Source: Clostridiales bacterium
GTDB taxonomy: Bacteria; Bacillota; Clostridia; Lachnospirales; Lachnospiraceae
Reading direction: 5' to 3'
Assembly: GCA_020859995.1 (NCBI GenBank)
Contig: JAJBVE010000049.1
Span: forward strand, 1 to 44,736
Length of the DNA: 44,736 bases
In this document: positions 24,801 through 33,372 of the stretch, piece by piece
Layout: every line of letters starts with the position of its first letter
Position numbering within the stretch: position 1 is the first letter of the stretch
The notes under the pieces: model-generated
Database searches by the model: none
The model's input: the letters and a program-made list of their open reading frames with translations, nothing else
Told to the model about the DNA's origin: nothing
Translations under genes and position numbers: made by a program

Positions 24801-25030
24801 CTGCCAGCCTCCCGAAAAAGTGCCTCCAAGGAATGGGTCTTATGTTCAAACACAAAAAGCTTATTCACCACATAGGCAAACAGAATCGCCGCAAATACAG
24901 ATATCGTATTTGCCACTGTGATATTCATGCCCATCATACATAAACAATAGTAGACGATCAGATTAACCGCCGTCGTGCAGCCTCCGAAAAAAACATACCG
25001 CACCGCTTCATTTTTTACTAATCTTTTCAT
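21806..25030 (-). CDS. GtrA-YfhO fusion, probable surface-polymer glycosylation protein
   Basis: A 1074-residue membrane protein made of two families. Residues 1-130 are a GtrA/GtcA-like four-helix flippase domain (VRYVFFGGCTTAVNLIVYY; YFISKLVVFKD). Residues 130-167 are a tandem 9-residue linker repeat (AEPENSVYD-type). From about residue 190 is a full YfhO-family protein with many membrane helices (VWPFGDKILLIIDSLHQYLPFY, SGGLGYNFWSTYAYYMASPLN) and a C-terminal extracellular beta domain ending with one more helix. In B. subtilis and Listeria, GtcA moves undecaprenyl-phosphate-linked sugar across the membrane and YfhO uses it to decorate lipoteichoic acid. AAGGAGATTTT precedes the ATG. Confidence 0.9.
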   Translation of the reverse strand: MKRLVKNEAVRYVFFGGCTTAVNLIVYYCLCMMGMNITVANTISVFAAILFAYVVNKLFVFEHKTHSLEALFREAGSFIGMRLGTMVIEVLGVLLLTCIWGLPNMAAKLVIQVVIVVLNYFISKLVVFKDAEPENSVYDAEPENSVYDAETENGVHSAETGNDIRNAAAENSRGSRNPFRKLARFCKARRAAQAAKVRTARQISRNYFLAGFFASGLVAGAAFALMGVWPFGDKILLIIDSLHQYLPFYTDFHEKLIDSESFLYSFSGGLGYNFWSTYAYYMASPLNFLMAFIPTANVCDFMDLMILVKIALCGGCFAWYIHKHDEERLSRRLPKAEQAGDIAGTMSDQSGAGLAGERFNTLPVVFGMMYALSNFVIGYYFNLMWLDSIAMLPLVMYGIEQIVKGGKGKFYCLALFYGLWCNYYIGFMLCLFSCLYFLVRWIAQTGEYGGHRAGFLRALGKSCLTFAWHSLLAGGMAALVLIPAFMGLTSSESMESNTFPTVVKFYESLAELLENHMAFMEPVTISSTQVGLNVYCGVATVLLAILYLFDHEIRLRERLAHYGLCALLLFSFACNIPNYIWHGFHQQNGLPNRFAFLYIAVLLVMAYDALRDLKKYWLPELIFAVAAPAAFLIVRYLNPERELEGYLFLISLGLLIFYFGFLLIGRYVDRLKPSYFRTALTLVLVVEIAANAIYGVSENGVVTRSIYLADQTSYQNLIADLDEEEDDFYRSEVDRQRMRNVTMFVGGNALVMFNSTMQSSVIDFCDALGIEARTNKNGYLGVTKLMNDVFGIKYVASPTDSENFYQFERVDKDGELTLYENDNALSLGFMVDDAILEWDTSTGEPLDIQNSFVELATGHDAIFVLDRYIDMEDGENYAIKIPDNKQVYMCIDTRVAEIVLNTPEYTKTFSTYTDHLYVINSTSESNLADFTVTLKDTQTTVQAEIYTCSNEAYQEVVDELAESQLENVVVDGNSVTGEVDAQEAGTLLLTIPYDESWTIYVDGEKTEFSCVGGALIGVHLEEGEHSIEMRYTPSGLWIGSGLTLLSALLFLITMFWEKKRKRQPVDVTYPDRCV
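24530..24643 (-). repeat. 27-bp tandem repeat inside the GtrA-YfhO gene
   Basis: The 27-base unit beginning TATACGCTGTTTTCCGG is at 24591-24617 and nearly identical at 24617-24643, with two or three more decayed units up to 24530. It keeps the reading frame and encodes the linker between the GtrA and YfhO parts. Confidence 0.75.
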
Positions 25031-25105
25031 AAAATCTCCTTGCCGCCATCCAACGCGAAACGTTTTTCAATGATGGGGCGACTTCATAAATCCATACAAA
25101 TCGGT

Positions 25106-28100
25106 CTAAGAGAGAAGATGGATTTCTTCTCCCAGACAGAAGGAGTAAATCACGCGGTCACGGACTTTTCTGCCTGTGAGCCGTTCCAGTGCTTCTGCGT
25201 AGTAATCAATCTGTGTCCGGTACCTCTCGATCAGCTTCCATTTTGATGACACGCGGTCTGTCTTATAATCTACCAGGACAATCTCTCCGTCTTCCAGAAA
25301 ATAAGCATCGATGATCCCCTGTACCAGGACAATCTCAGACGATTCATTTTTCAGGATTTCTCCCGCGGGAACGCCTAAGACGAACGGCTGCTCCCGGAAC
25401 AGCTGCCCTGCGGCACTGGCGCGCTCCATTCTCCTTCCTATACTGGAGCGAAGGAAGGCAGAAATTTCACCTAAATTGACGGAAGCCGCTTCTTCCCGGG
25501 ACATTTTACCACAACTAATCAATTCTTCCAACTGGTTACGTAAAACTTCTTTCTTAGAAAAATCCAAATTTTCCATGAACGTATGGAAAGCGGTTCCCCG
25601 CGCCGCTCCGGAAATCTCCGTTTTTCCCTCTGGAGCCTCTGCTTCCGGCAGACTGCCCTGTTCAAATCTCGGGATAAGCGGAACCACGATCTCTTCCTCA
25701 TACAGCTCCCTCGCGTCGCCTTCTTCACTCCTCTGGGACATTTTCTTCAATTCGGACACGGAATATTTTCCGGAAATCGCGCGTTCTTTCTCGTAAGGAT
25801 AGGTTGAAGAAAAGACTTCCTCCAGATAGCTTCTGGTGGTTTCGTCCACTGTTCCGGCTGTTTTCGCGCACATCAGTTTCTGCAGCGTGTGCCATCCTTC
25901 CTCCTGGTCAGCACTCTCCTTTTGCGCATTCTCCGCTGGTGTCTGAATGGAAATTTTAAAATAAGCATTCCGTGAGGCTTCTTTCCAGGCCGCTTCTTCC
26001 TTCCGGACGGCTTCGCCTTCCCCGGCCTGCCGCATCAGCGCAGGAGCCACCCAGTCGAGGTAATTGGAAGCTTTGGCAAGTGCGCTGTAGGAAAGTGTGG
26101 TATGCTCCCAGGACGCCTGCTTTTTCTCCAGGTTTTTCACACCGCCGGTCAGGATCAGCTTTTCCTTCGCGCGCGTCATCGCCACATACAATACGCGCAG
26201 TTCTTCTCCCAGATTTTCCGAAGAAATCTTCTGCTGAATGGTTTTCTTCAAAAGAGTGGCGCGCCGCATCCGCGGCATCTCATCCGACACTTCAGAAGAA
26301 TTCTTTACATCGCCCTGCCACACACAGTCGCAGGCAATTCCCCATTCCGGATGCGTCACGACCTTTCCGCGCGCGTCGCTTTCATTAAACTGTTTGCCCA
26401 TGCCGCTTACAAAAACGATGGGAAATTCCAGACCCTTGCTTTTGTGAATGCTCATGATCCGTACTGTATCGCCAGCCTCGGCTCCCAGACTTGCTTCACC
26501 ATAATCCACTTCATATTTCTGAAGGTTTTCAATATAACGGACAAAATGATAAAGGCCGTGATAGCTGGTCGCTTCATAGGCGATCGCCTTCTCCACAAGC
26601 ATATCCAGATTGGCTTTTCTTTGTTTCCCGGCGGGAAGCGCCGCCGCGTACTCGCCGTAGCCGGTCACATCCAGGATCTCCCACAATAATTGATGGATCG
26701 GCGTATGGTCGCATTTTTTCCGCAGGCTCTGGTAGACGGACAGAAATGCATGCATTTTTTTCTGCATCCGTTTTTCCTCTTCAGAGGCTGCCGAAAGGCC
26801 TGCCAGACGCAGGCAGCAATCATAAAAAGAAAGCCCCGCTTCCTCTTGGCCCTGCAGACGGATCCGGGAAAGCTCCTCATCCGAGAACCTTCCGATTGGG
26901 CTGCGCAGTACAGCAGCAAGCGGAATATCCTGCTGGGGATTGTCCAGAATTTTCAGGTAAGATAATACGACGCGTATTTCCGCCGCGGAAAAATATCCCT
27001 TCTGCGAGCCAGTAAAGCAGGGAATCCCCATGTCGGAGAGAACCTCTCCAAAGGTTTCCCCCCAGCCGCTGATGGTGCGCAGCAAAATCACCATATCTCC
27101 ATACCGAGCCGGGCGAAAGCCTCCGTTCTCTTTATCCAGGACGGGCATCGTCCCCACAAGCTCCTGTATCCGGCGGCCGGCCATCCTGGCCTCCTCTTCC
27201 CGAAGTGTCTCCGTGGAAGCGTCTCCTCCATCCAGCAGAATAAGTTCCGATGTGTACCAGTCATGTGTGCTTTCCGTTTCGGTAGTTTTCGTTGCGGAAA
27301 CACTCGCCGATTCTGTCCCGGCGAATGCCATATCTGAATTGTGCTGTGCCTCTGTCCCAGCGGATGCCATATTCGAATTGTGCTGTGCCTCTGTTTCGGC
27401 GAATGCCATATCCGATTTATGAGCAGCATCCGTTCCGGATAATGGCATTTCCGGATAAGAGGCTTCATCCGGCATGGCGAACACAGCTCCCGCATAAAGA
27501 GCTGCGTCTGCGTCATAGGCAACACCTCCCAGGGATTCCTGCATGATCTGGCGAAAGACGAAATTCACCGACTCCAGTACCTGCGTCCGGCTGCGGAAAT
27601 TACGGTGCAGGTCAATACGCCGCTCTATAATGGACGCAGGTGGAGGTGCCGCGCCGTTTATCTGCTCATCAGAATCACTCAAAACCTGATAGCGATGGTA
27701 TTTTTCCATGAAAAGCTCCGGCCGGGCCAGGCGGAATCGATAAATGCTCTGCTTGACATCTCCGACCATAAATCGGTTGTGCGCGCCGCGGCTCTTCCCG
27801 GAAACACTGGTAAGGATCATCTCCTGCACCAGGTTGCTGTCCTGGTACTCATCAATCATCACCTCTTCAAAAGTCTCCGCGTATTCCTGCGCTACCGCTG
27901 TCGGGACTATTTCTGCTTCCCCAAAGCCATACAAAATGCCGTCTTCTGATGACGCACTGTCTGAATCAGAATGCGTCACCAATGCGTTCAGCGCCATGTG
28001 CTCCATATCCCCAAAGTCCAGAATATTCTTCTGCGCTTTTTTCTCAGAGAGACGTTTCATGAAGGCCTCGGTCAGCTTCGTCAGCACACGTACTACCATA

Positions 28101-29332
28101 CCGCTCTGGAAATATTCTTCGCGCAGAATATCCAGATCATCATAATAATACTGCTCCCGGAGCGCACCAATCTGATCCTTGCATTCGCCTCGAAGGGACA
28201 TGACCAGCTGCTTTTTTTCTTCCGAGATTTTTTCATCCTTTTTCCTGCCCAGGACTTCAAAGCTGTCCATTTCCCGGAAGGCTTTCAGAAACTCCTCATA
28301 GCTTTTGCCTTTTTCTAGCCGTTCGACCAGAGCCATATCCGAAAGAAGCGCCTTTTCATAAGGATACGGGCCGTCGGGATCCCGCACAAGACGTAAGGCA
28401 GTCTTCAGCGTTTCGTGGACATCGGCCAGCCGAAGAGCCGTATCTTTTTCGATGTATGCAAGCCATGACGGCCGGGATTTTGAAGAATAAGCATTCCGGC
28501 ACTGACGCAGCCAATCCTCCGGGAAGGGCTGCCCCAGAGCTGTATGATAAAGCTGCAGAATCCACTCTTCCACCAGAGTATCATCCTTCCCCGTCACAAA
28601 TTGTTCGAGAAATTCCGCGAATTCCGCTCCATTCAGGCTGTCATCACCGCTAGCCGTCCCCATTGTCCCCGTTTCGCCAGGCGCAGACATCCCATCACTG
28701 TCAGTCCTGTCATCCCTGTCATTTCTGTCTGTCCCGTCATTTCTGTCTGCCCTTTCATTCCTGTCTGTCCTGCCGTTCCTGTCTGCCCTGTCGTTCCTGT
28801 CTGTCCTGTCATTCCTGTCATCATCTGCCAGAACGTCTCTGTTCTTATCCACGCTTACAGATGCAGCGTCTTTCAGAGTAAGTGTCTCGTAGGCCTCGTT
28901 TACCACTTCTCTGGCTGCGTCCTGCTCCAGCAGAATCACTTCGCCCTCATCCGCGATGCGGAAAGACGGGTCAATACCAATCGTCTGAAAATGATTGCGG
29001 AGTACATGAAGGCAAAAGCTGTGAATCGTCGTAATCTTCGCGTTATGCACCAGCACCAGCTGCTTTTGCAGATGAACATTATCCGGATCTTTCCCGGCCC
29101 GCTCTTCCAGTGCGTCGCGGATCCGTTCCCGCATTTCTGAGGCGGCCGCGTTGGTAAAGGTAACGACCAGAAGCCGGTCTATATCTACCGGCTTTTCCTC
29201 GTCCGTAATCATTTTCAGAATGCGTTCAACCAGTACGGCTGTTTTGCCGGAACCGGCCGCGGCCGATACCAGAATGTCCTGATTTCTCGCGTCAATGACC
29301 TGCTGCTGTTCATCGGTCCACTTTACGGACAT
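25106..29332 (-). CDS. addA: ATP-dependent helicase/nuclease AddA
   Basis: A 1408-residue AddA subunit. AddAB unwinds and resects double-strand breaks to a Chi-like site and loads RecA. The UvrD-type helicase is intact: SAAAGSGKTAVLVERIL (Walker A, near residue 30), MIDEYQDSN, GDVKQSIYRFR, and VMTRAKE-type motif VI near residue 1030. The RecB-type nuclease is at the C-terminus (EIVLVDYKTDR, residue about 1352). It is longer than B. subtilis AddA (about 1230) because of two insertions: an Asp/Arg/Asn hexapeptide array (residues about 167-210) and a 13-residue repeat (about 634-680). The ATG at 29332 overlaps the addB stop by one base (TGATG) and follows GGAGG; a TTG lies one codon upstream. 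Confidence 0.95.
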   Translation of the reverse strand: MSVKWTDEQQQVIDARNQDILVSAAAGSGKTAVLVERILKMITDEEKPVDIDRLLVVTFTNAAASEMRERIRDALEERAGKDPDNVHLQKQLVLVHNAKITTIHSFCLHVLRNHFQTIGIDPSFRIADEGEVILLEQDAAREVVNEAYETLTLKDAASVSVDKNRDVLADDDRNDRTDRNDRADRNGRTDRNERADRNDGTDRNDRDDRTDSDGMSAPGETGTMGTASGDDSLNGAEFAEFLEQFVTGKDDTLVEEWILQLYHTALGQPFPEDWLRQCRNAYSSKSRPSWLAYIEKDTALRLADVHETLKTALRLVRDPDGPYPYEKALLSDMALVERLEKGKSYEEFLKAFREMDSFEVLGRKKDEKISEEKKQLVMSLRGECKDQIGALREQYYYDDLDILREEYFQSGMVVRVLTKLTEAFMKRLSEKKAQKNILDFGDMEHMALNALVTHSDSDSASSEDGILYGFGEAEIVPTAVAQEYAETFEEVMIDEYQDSNLVQEMILTSVSGKSRGAHNRFMVGDVKQSIYRFRLARPELFMEKYHRYQVLSDSDEQINGAAPPPASIIERRIDLHRNFRSRTQVLESVNFVFRQIMQESLGGVAYDADAALYAGAVFAMPDEASYPEMPLSGTDAAHKSDMAFAETEAQHNSNMASAGTEAQHNSDMAFAGTESASVSATKTTETESTHDWYTSELILLDGGDASTETLREEEARMAGRRIQELVGTMPVLDKENGGFRPARYGDMVILLRTISGWGETFGEVLSDMGIPCFTGSQKGYFSAAEIRVVLSYLKILDNPQQDIPLAAVLRSPIGRFSDEELSRIRLQGQEEAGLSFYDCCLRLAGLSAASEEEKRMQKKMHAFLSVYQSLRKKCDHTPIHQLLWEILDVTGYGEYAAALPAGKQRKANLDMLVEKAIAYEATSYHGLYHFVRYIENLQKYEVDYGEASLGAEAGDTVRIMSIHKSKGLEFPIVFVSGMGKQFNESDARGKVVTHPEWGIACDCVWQGDVKNSSEVSDEMPRMRRATLLKKTIQQKISSENLGEELRVLYVAMTRAKEKLILTGGVKNLEKKQASWEHTTLSYSALAKASNYLDWVAPALMRQAGEGEAVRKEEAAWKEASRNAYFKISIQTPAENAQKESADQEEGWHTLQKLMCAKTAGTVDETTRSYLEEVFSSTYPYEKERAISGKYSVSELKKMSQRSEEGDARELYEEEIVVPLIPRFEQGSLPEAEAPEGKTEISGAARGTAFHTFMENLDFSKKEVLRNQLEELISCGKMSREEAASVNLGEISAFLRSSIGRRMERASAAGQLFREQPFVLGVPAGEILKNESSEIVLVQGIIDAYFLEDGEIVLVDYKTDRVSSKWKLIERYRTQIDYYAEALERLTGRKVRDRVIYSFCLGEEIHLLS
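27296..27425 (-). repeat. 39-bp tandem repeat in addA
   Basis: About three copies of a 39-base unit encode SDMAFAGTEAQHN-type 13-residue repeats (residues about 634-680 of AddA) between helicase motifs. The units differ by point changes only and remain in frame. Confidence 0.7.
28700..28825 (-). repeat. 18-bp minisatellite in addA
   Basis: Roughly seven degenerate 18-base units encode DRNDRT/DRNDRA hexapeptides (residues about 167-210 of AddA). On the plus strand the array reads as CCTGTC-rich pyrimidine words. The highly charged, probably disordered stretch lies in the first helicase lobe. Confidence 0.75.
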
Positions 29333-32300
29333 CAATCATCACCTCCCTGATCAGCAGAATTGGATGGCAGGTCGCGCCTGTCATTAGAAGAATGCTTCGC
29401 ATTGGACAGGCGCTCGGGAATCGCCCCCTCCCTGTCGGTCGGCGGCAGGTCGCGCCTGTCATTAAAAGAATGCTTCGCATTGGACAGGCGCTCAATAACC
29501 TCCCCGGAGGTCAGGGCGGGGGTGCGTCTGGGACAGCTTCCCGGGAGTTTTTTATCCTGACCGCAGACATCCGCGTAAATACAGTAATCACATGCGCTCC
29601 CGGAACGATCTTCAAATGGGCTGGCTGTAATGACCCCATCCAGGATCGCCTCCCCCATCCTGGTAAGAAGGCGCGACACATACGCCGACAGCGCCCCAAA
29701 CTGCTCAGTCGTCACAATACTGGAGGCTGCCTTTGGCGTCCCGTCTTTTTTGATCCCCACCGGAATCACCAGCGAATCTCCCTCTAAATGCGCGTCAAAC
29801 ATCCGCAGGATCTGGCTGCTGGCGTTTACCAGACCATTCGGGCGCATTTTTTTCAAAAGTGTCTCACGGGCACCCTCTGCCTCTGGCTGGCCGGAAGGAA
29901 GTGTATCCTTATCCAATACCGGGTCCTGCATTCTGTGATAAAAGACACCGGCCGGAACCACCTTTTTGCCCGGGTGAAGCTTACGCTCCATCTCCATCGC
30001 TGCGTTCAGATAGACAAAAAGCTGCATTTGCAGTCCGTAATAAAGCGATACCGGGTCAAACTGCGTCATACCGGATTTATAATCGACCACCTTTACATAG
30101 ACCGTATCTTCGGTCTCTACCGTATCGATCCGGTCGATCCGTCCCTGCAGGCGTATCCGGTCATTTTCCCGCAGGCGCACCTGCACCGCGTCCAGGTCCT
30201 GCGTGTCCGCAAAGGAAATCTCAAATCCGACCGGACGAAACTGCCCGGCTCTGGTCTGCTCCCGCATGACCCAAACCGTGCGCCGCAGGATCCGTTTGAG
30301 CCTCCGGATGGTATACTCTTCCCGTGCGCTCCCATGAAGGAGACCCCCCGCATATGCGTCAGCCGTCAGATCAACACAGCGGTCCATCCGCCGTGCCTGT
30401 TCCTCGTAAGGACAGTTGCCCCAGTCACAGCCGTCCGCAAGCATCTGCCTGGAAAATAGCTCAATCGCTCCGTGAAACAGCGTGCCCAGGTCGGCAGCCT
30501 TTACTCCATATTCCGTGCGCTCCCGCAGCCGCAGCCCATACGATGCAAAGTGGGAAAAGGCACATCCTGCGAACTGTTCCAACCGCGTCACGGAGGCCGA
30601 CATGCATCCAGTCCGGCCGTCCATACCATACAGCAGCCGGGCCGTGTCCGTATCCAGACGCTCCTGCCCCATTGGTATTGTCCACAGTGTCGCCCCGCCT
30701 GGAGCATCCGCCGCAGCCGATGGCTGCAGGGAATCCGCCTCCAACCGCGCCTGTATCAGGATGCTGTCCGTATCCTCTGCATTACCTTCTCCTGGCTGAA
30801 CTGACATGCCAGATGGATCCTGCTTTTTCGTCCGCCCGGTCAGAAACGCGGCCGCTGTCAGATCCCGGACGCGCGCACTATAATCCTCATCATCCAGATA
30901 CATATGGTAAAGAGACAGCCACTGAGAGTCTTCCTCGCCGCCTTTTTCCTGCAGTCCGTGCAAAAGATAAAGCATCCCGTTTTCTCTGGAAGTCACCTGG
31001 GAGAGACGGGTCCCCGCATCTTCCTCCCGGACCTCCCTAAGAGCCGGGAACAGCCTCTGTATGGTAGAGACCAGATAGGAAGGACGCATCGAGGTGCCGT
31101 CTCCGCTGCTTAAGCACCAGGACAGGTAGAGCCGCTCCTGCGGTTTTGTCAGATTCTGATAAAGGTAAAATCTCTGGATATAACTGTTTTCCCTCGCGGA
31201 AGGCGCCAGAGAAGCACCTGCGTTTTGCAGGATTTCCCGTTCCGTATCAGAGATAATCCCGCCCCCATCTCCGCGGGAGGGCACCCAGCCGTCATTGAGT
31301 CCCAGGAAAAAGAGAATCTTTATATGAGAAAGCCGCGAGCGGCGAATGTCCCCCACCTGCACCTGGTCAATCCCCGGCGGGATGATTCCCACCTTTGCCT
31401 CAGATAGTCCGGCGTCCAGGATCTCGGAAAATTCCCGGCAGTCCATCTCCTCTTCCCCAAGCAGATCCACCATTTCATCCAGCAGTCTGATCAGGATCGG
31501 GTAAATCTGCCTGTATTCCGAGGCAAGCTCGGACCCGGCGCTCTTCAGCTCGTTTTCCCTGTTTTTCAGCTTCTGCTGTACCTCACAGTCGACCAGCAGG
31601 CGATGAAGCGCAGCGGCATATTCCAGCAAAGGACGATTTTTTTTGCGCATGCTCTCCGCAAACGAACCAGCCACATTCAAAAAGCGAACACGCAGCGCAT
31701 TATATAAAGAAAGGCCAGAGAGCACTTCGCACTCTGCGTCTGAAGATGCGCTGTCATCTTCCGGGTTGCCCCGCAGACCAGTTTGCCCGGGATTTTCTGA
31801 TAAAGCGGCTGGCTCAGAATTTTCCGGTAAATCGGTTTTTCCTGAATTTTCCAGGCAGGTAACCTTCATCAGGCTCGGCGGGCACCAGGTCCACTCCTTC
31901 TGCCAGCCGGAATATCCATGGATACCGGCCGCAATCACATAATTTTCCAGACGGTCAATCTCATCCGCAGAAAGTCCCGCCATGCCGGTACGCAAAAAGC
32001 GGAACACCGACTCATAGGAAAAATCCTGCTCTGCCATCGCCAATGCTCCACGCACAAATTCCAGGCAGGGATTTAGCAGCAGCTGCCGCGTCTCATCAAC
32101 AAAAGCAGGAATTCCGTACATGGGAAATATCCTTTTTACATAATTCCCATATGTGCTTAAGTCTCCCGCGATTACCGCGATATCCCGGTAACGGGTTTGA
32201 CCATCGCGAACCAGACCCGCAATGGTGCGGGCCGCAAAATGAACCTCCTGAACAGGAGAACTCAGTACGGAAAGGGACAGTTCGTCCGACTCTCCATGGT

Positions 32301-33258
32301 AAGGCTGCTGATTTTTGCGGAACAGGTTCTGCTCCAGATGACGCAATGCTCCGTCTTTTGAAAACCGCGGCAGGTCATCATCCAACGTGCTTACAAGCTT
32401 TTCGTTCCCGGATACGCGGACCCGCTTCGAGCACCCGCCAGGTCCCAGAACAATCGGCTCATCGTACACATTCGCGCAGGCCTCCACTACGCTTCGGATC
32501 ATCCGCCGGCTCGGAGCGAAGAGTTCATGTTCCCTGATTTCCCCGAAAAACTCCTCCCGCGCGTCGATCGTCACGGTCAGATATATCTTCAGGCAGATGC
32601 GGTCCAATTCTCCCAGCACATCCAGCTGGGAAGGCGTAAAACCGGCAAATCCATCGAAAGCAAGCACACTTTGTTTCAGAAGCTTTGAACGTGAAGCTAC
32701 CCGGTTGAGAATCCCCAACAGCTCTTCCGGCTTCATGAACTGATCCTGCCGGTATTCCAGGAACGCCCGGTAAAGTACCCGGATATCCTCCAGCTTCGCA
32801 TGCAGCAGGGGCCGATCGCCCACAGAATCCAACATACAGCCCAGATCATAATCCGAAACCTCATACTGCAGCAGTTCAGACAGAACTGATTTTACCTCGG
32901 AAACATATCCGGTGCGGTTCATCCGCGCGCCAAGTACCTTTAATTCATCCTTTTTCAACTCTGCCACACGGCGTATCATCAGATTCTTCCCTGTCTCCGT
33001 CAGCACCGTCCTCTGGTCTGCCCCCACCTCTTCAAAAACGCGGTGCGCCAGGCGTCGAAAGCTCAGGACGTCAATATTCATAATTCCTTTGTTCGGATGC
33101 ATCATCACGAGATCTCGCTGCGTCTGCATCGTGAACTGTTCCGGTACGATCACCAAAAAGCTCGTTTCCGGGTGACGGCAGGACTCTTCGATGATTTTCT
33201 GATACAGAAAATAAGATTTTCCGCTGCCGGAATTGCCAAATATAAACTGTAAAGACAT
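29332..33258 (-). CDS. addB: ATP-dependent helicase/nuclease subunit AddB
   Basis: A 1308-residue AddB. The N-terminal Walker A is FGNSGSGKSYFL (residues about 6-17). The C-terminal nuclease has VKVVDYKSG. The iron-sulfur cysteines that hold the nuclease domain together are present: a first Cys in FAGCAFSHFA and a trio in CDYCIYADVC near residue 1220. It works with AddA in double-strand break repair. The ATG at 33258 is chosen because GGAGG lies 8 bases upstream; an ATG five codons earlier overlaps that ribosome site. It carries a 9-residue repeat insertion near residues 469-503 and ends with an unusual duplicated tail (about residues 1255-1297) encoded by a palindromic DNA repeat. Confidence 0.94.
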   Translation of the reverse strand: MSLQFIFGNSGSGKSYFLYQKIIEESCRHPETSFLVIVPEQFTMQTQRDLVMMHPNKGIMNIDVLSFRRLAHRVFEEVGADQRTVLTETGKNLMIRRVAELKKDELKVLGARMNRTGYVSEVKSVLSELLQYEVSDYDLGCMLDSVGDRPLLHAKLEDIRVLYRAFLEYRQDQFMKPEELLGILNRVASRSKLLKQSVLAFDGFAGFTPSQLDVLGELDRICLKIYLTVTIDAREEFFGEIREHELFAPSRRMIRSVVEACANVYDEPIVLGPGGCSKRVRVSGNEKLVSTLDDDLPRFSKDGALRHLEQNLFRKNQQPYHGESDELSLSVLSSPVQEVHFAARTIAGLVRDGQTRYRDIAVIAGDLSTYGNYVKRIFPMYGIPAFVDETRQLLLNPCLEFVRGALAMAEQDFSYESVFRFLRTGMAGLSADEIDRLENYVIAAGIHGYSGWQKEWTWCPPSLMKVTCLENSGKTDLPENSEPAALSENPGQTGLRGNPEDDSASSDAECEVLSGLSLYNALRVRFLNVAGSFAESMRKKNRPLLEYAAALHRLLVDCEVQQKLKNRENELKSAGSELASEYRQIYPILIRLLDEMVDLLGEEEMDCREFSEILDAGLSEAKVGIIPPGIDQVQVGDIRRSRLSHIKILFFLGLNDGWVPSRGDGGGIISDTEREILQNAGASLAPSARENSYIQRFYLYQNLTKPQERLYLSWCLSSGDGTSMRPSYLVSTIQRLFPALREVREEDAGTRLSQVTSRENGMLYLLHGLQEKGGEEDSQWLSLYHMYLDDEDYSARVRDLTAAAFLTGRTKKQDPSGMSVQPGEGNAEDTDSILIQARLEADSLQPSAAADAPGGATLWTIPMGQERLDTDTARLLYGMDGRTGCMSASVTRLEQFAGCAFSHFASYGLRLRERTEYGVKAADLGTLFHGAIELFSRQMLADGCDWGNCPYEEQARRMDRCVDLTADAYAGGLLHGSAREEYTIRRLKRILRRTVWVMREQTRAGQFRPVGFEISFADTQDLDAVQVRLRENDRIRLQGRIDRIDTVETEDTVYVKVVDYKSGMTQFDPVSLYYGLQMQLFVYLNAAMEMERKLHPGKKVVPAGVFYHRMQDPVLDKDTLPSGQPEAEGARETLLKKMRPNGLVNASSQILRMFDAHLEGDSLVIPVGIKKDGTPKAASSIVTTEQFGALSAYVSRLLTRMGEAILDGVITASPFEDRSGSACDYCIYADVCGQDKKLPGSCPRRTPALTSGEVIERLSNAKHSFNDRRDLPPTDREGAIPERLSNAKHSSNDRRDLPSNSADQGGDD
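29366..29493 (-). repeat. Two palindromic 50-bp units at the 3' end of addB
   Basis: A 50-base unit occurs at 29366-29415 and 29444-29493 (period 78, one mismatch). Each folds as a long hairpin: outer stem GCGCCTGTC / GACAGGCGC and inner AATGC-TTC-GCATT. In the addB frame each unit reads ERLSNAKHS(F/S)NDRRDLP. The units extend the AddB C-terminus past its iron-sulfur domain. Confidence 0.8.
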
Positions 33259-33306
33259 CGTGCTGCCCTCCATGCGGCATATAGCAGATCAAAGTATTCA
33301 CGCCTC

Positions 33307-33335
33307 TATGTATCAGGAAATGTCCAGAAACGCAA
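33307..33335 (-). promoter_or_regulatory. Candidate promoter of addB-addA
   Basis: On the minus strand TTGCGT (33335-33330), 17-base spacer, TACATA (33312-33307) with an upstream TG. It lies about 50 bases before the addB ATG, in the 115-base gap after the CinA-like gene. Confidence 0.35.
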
Positions 33336-33372
33336 AGGGCAGCCCATTTCTATATCTAAATACCATCTGGTT

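Noticed and set aside
28633-28881. Repetitive array in addA considered as a possible CRISPR
   Set aside because: Units are 18 bp, contiguous and in frame, with no unique spacers, so it is a coding minisatellite.
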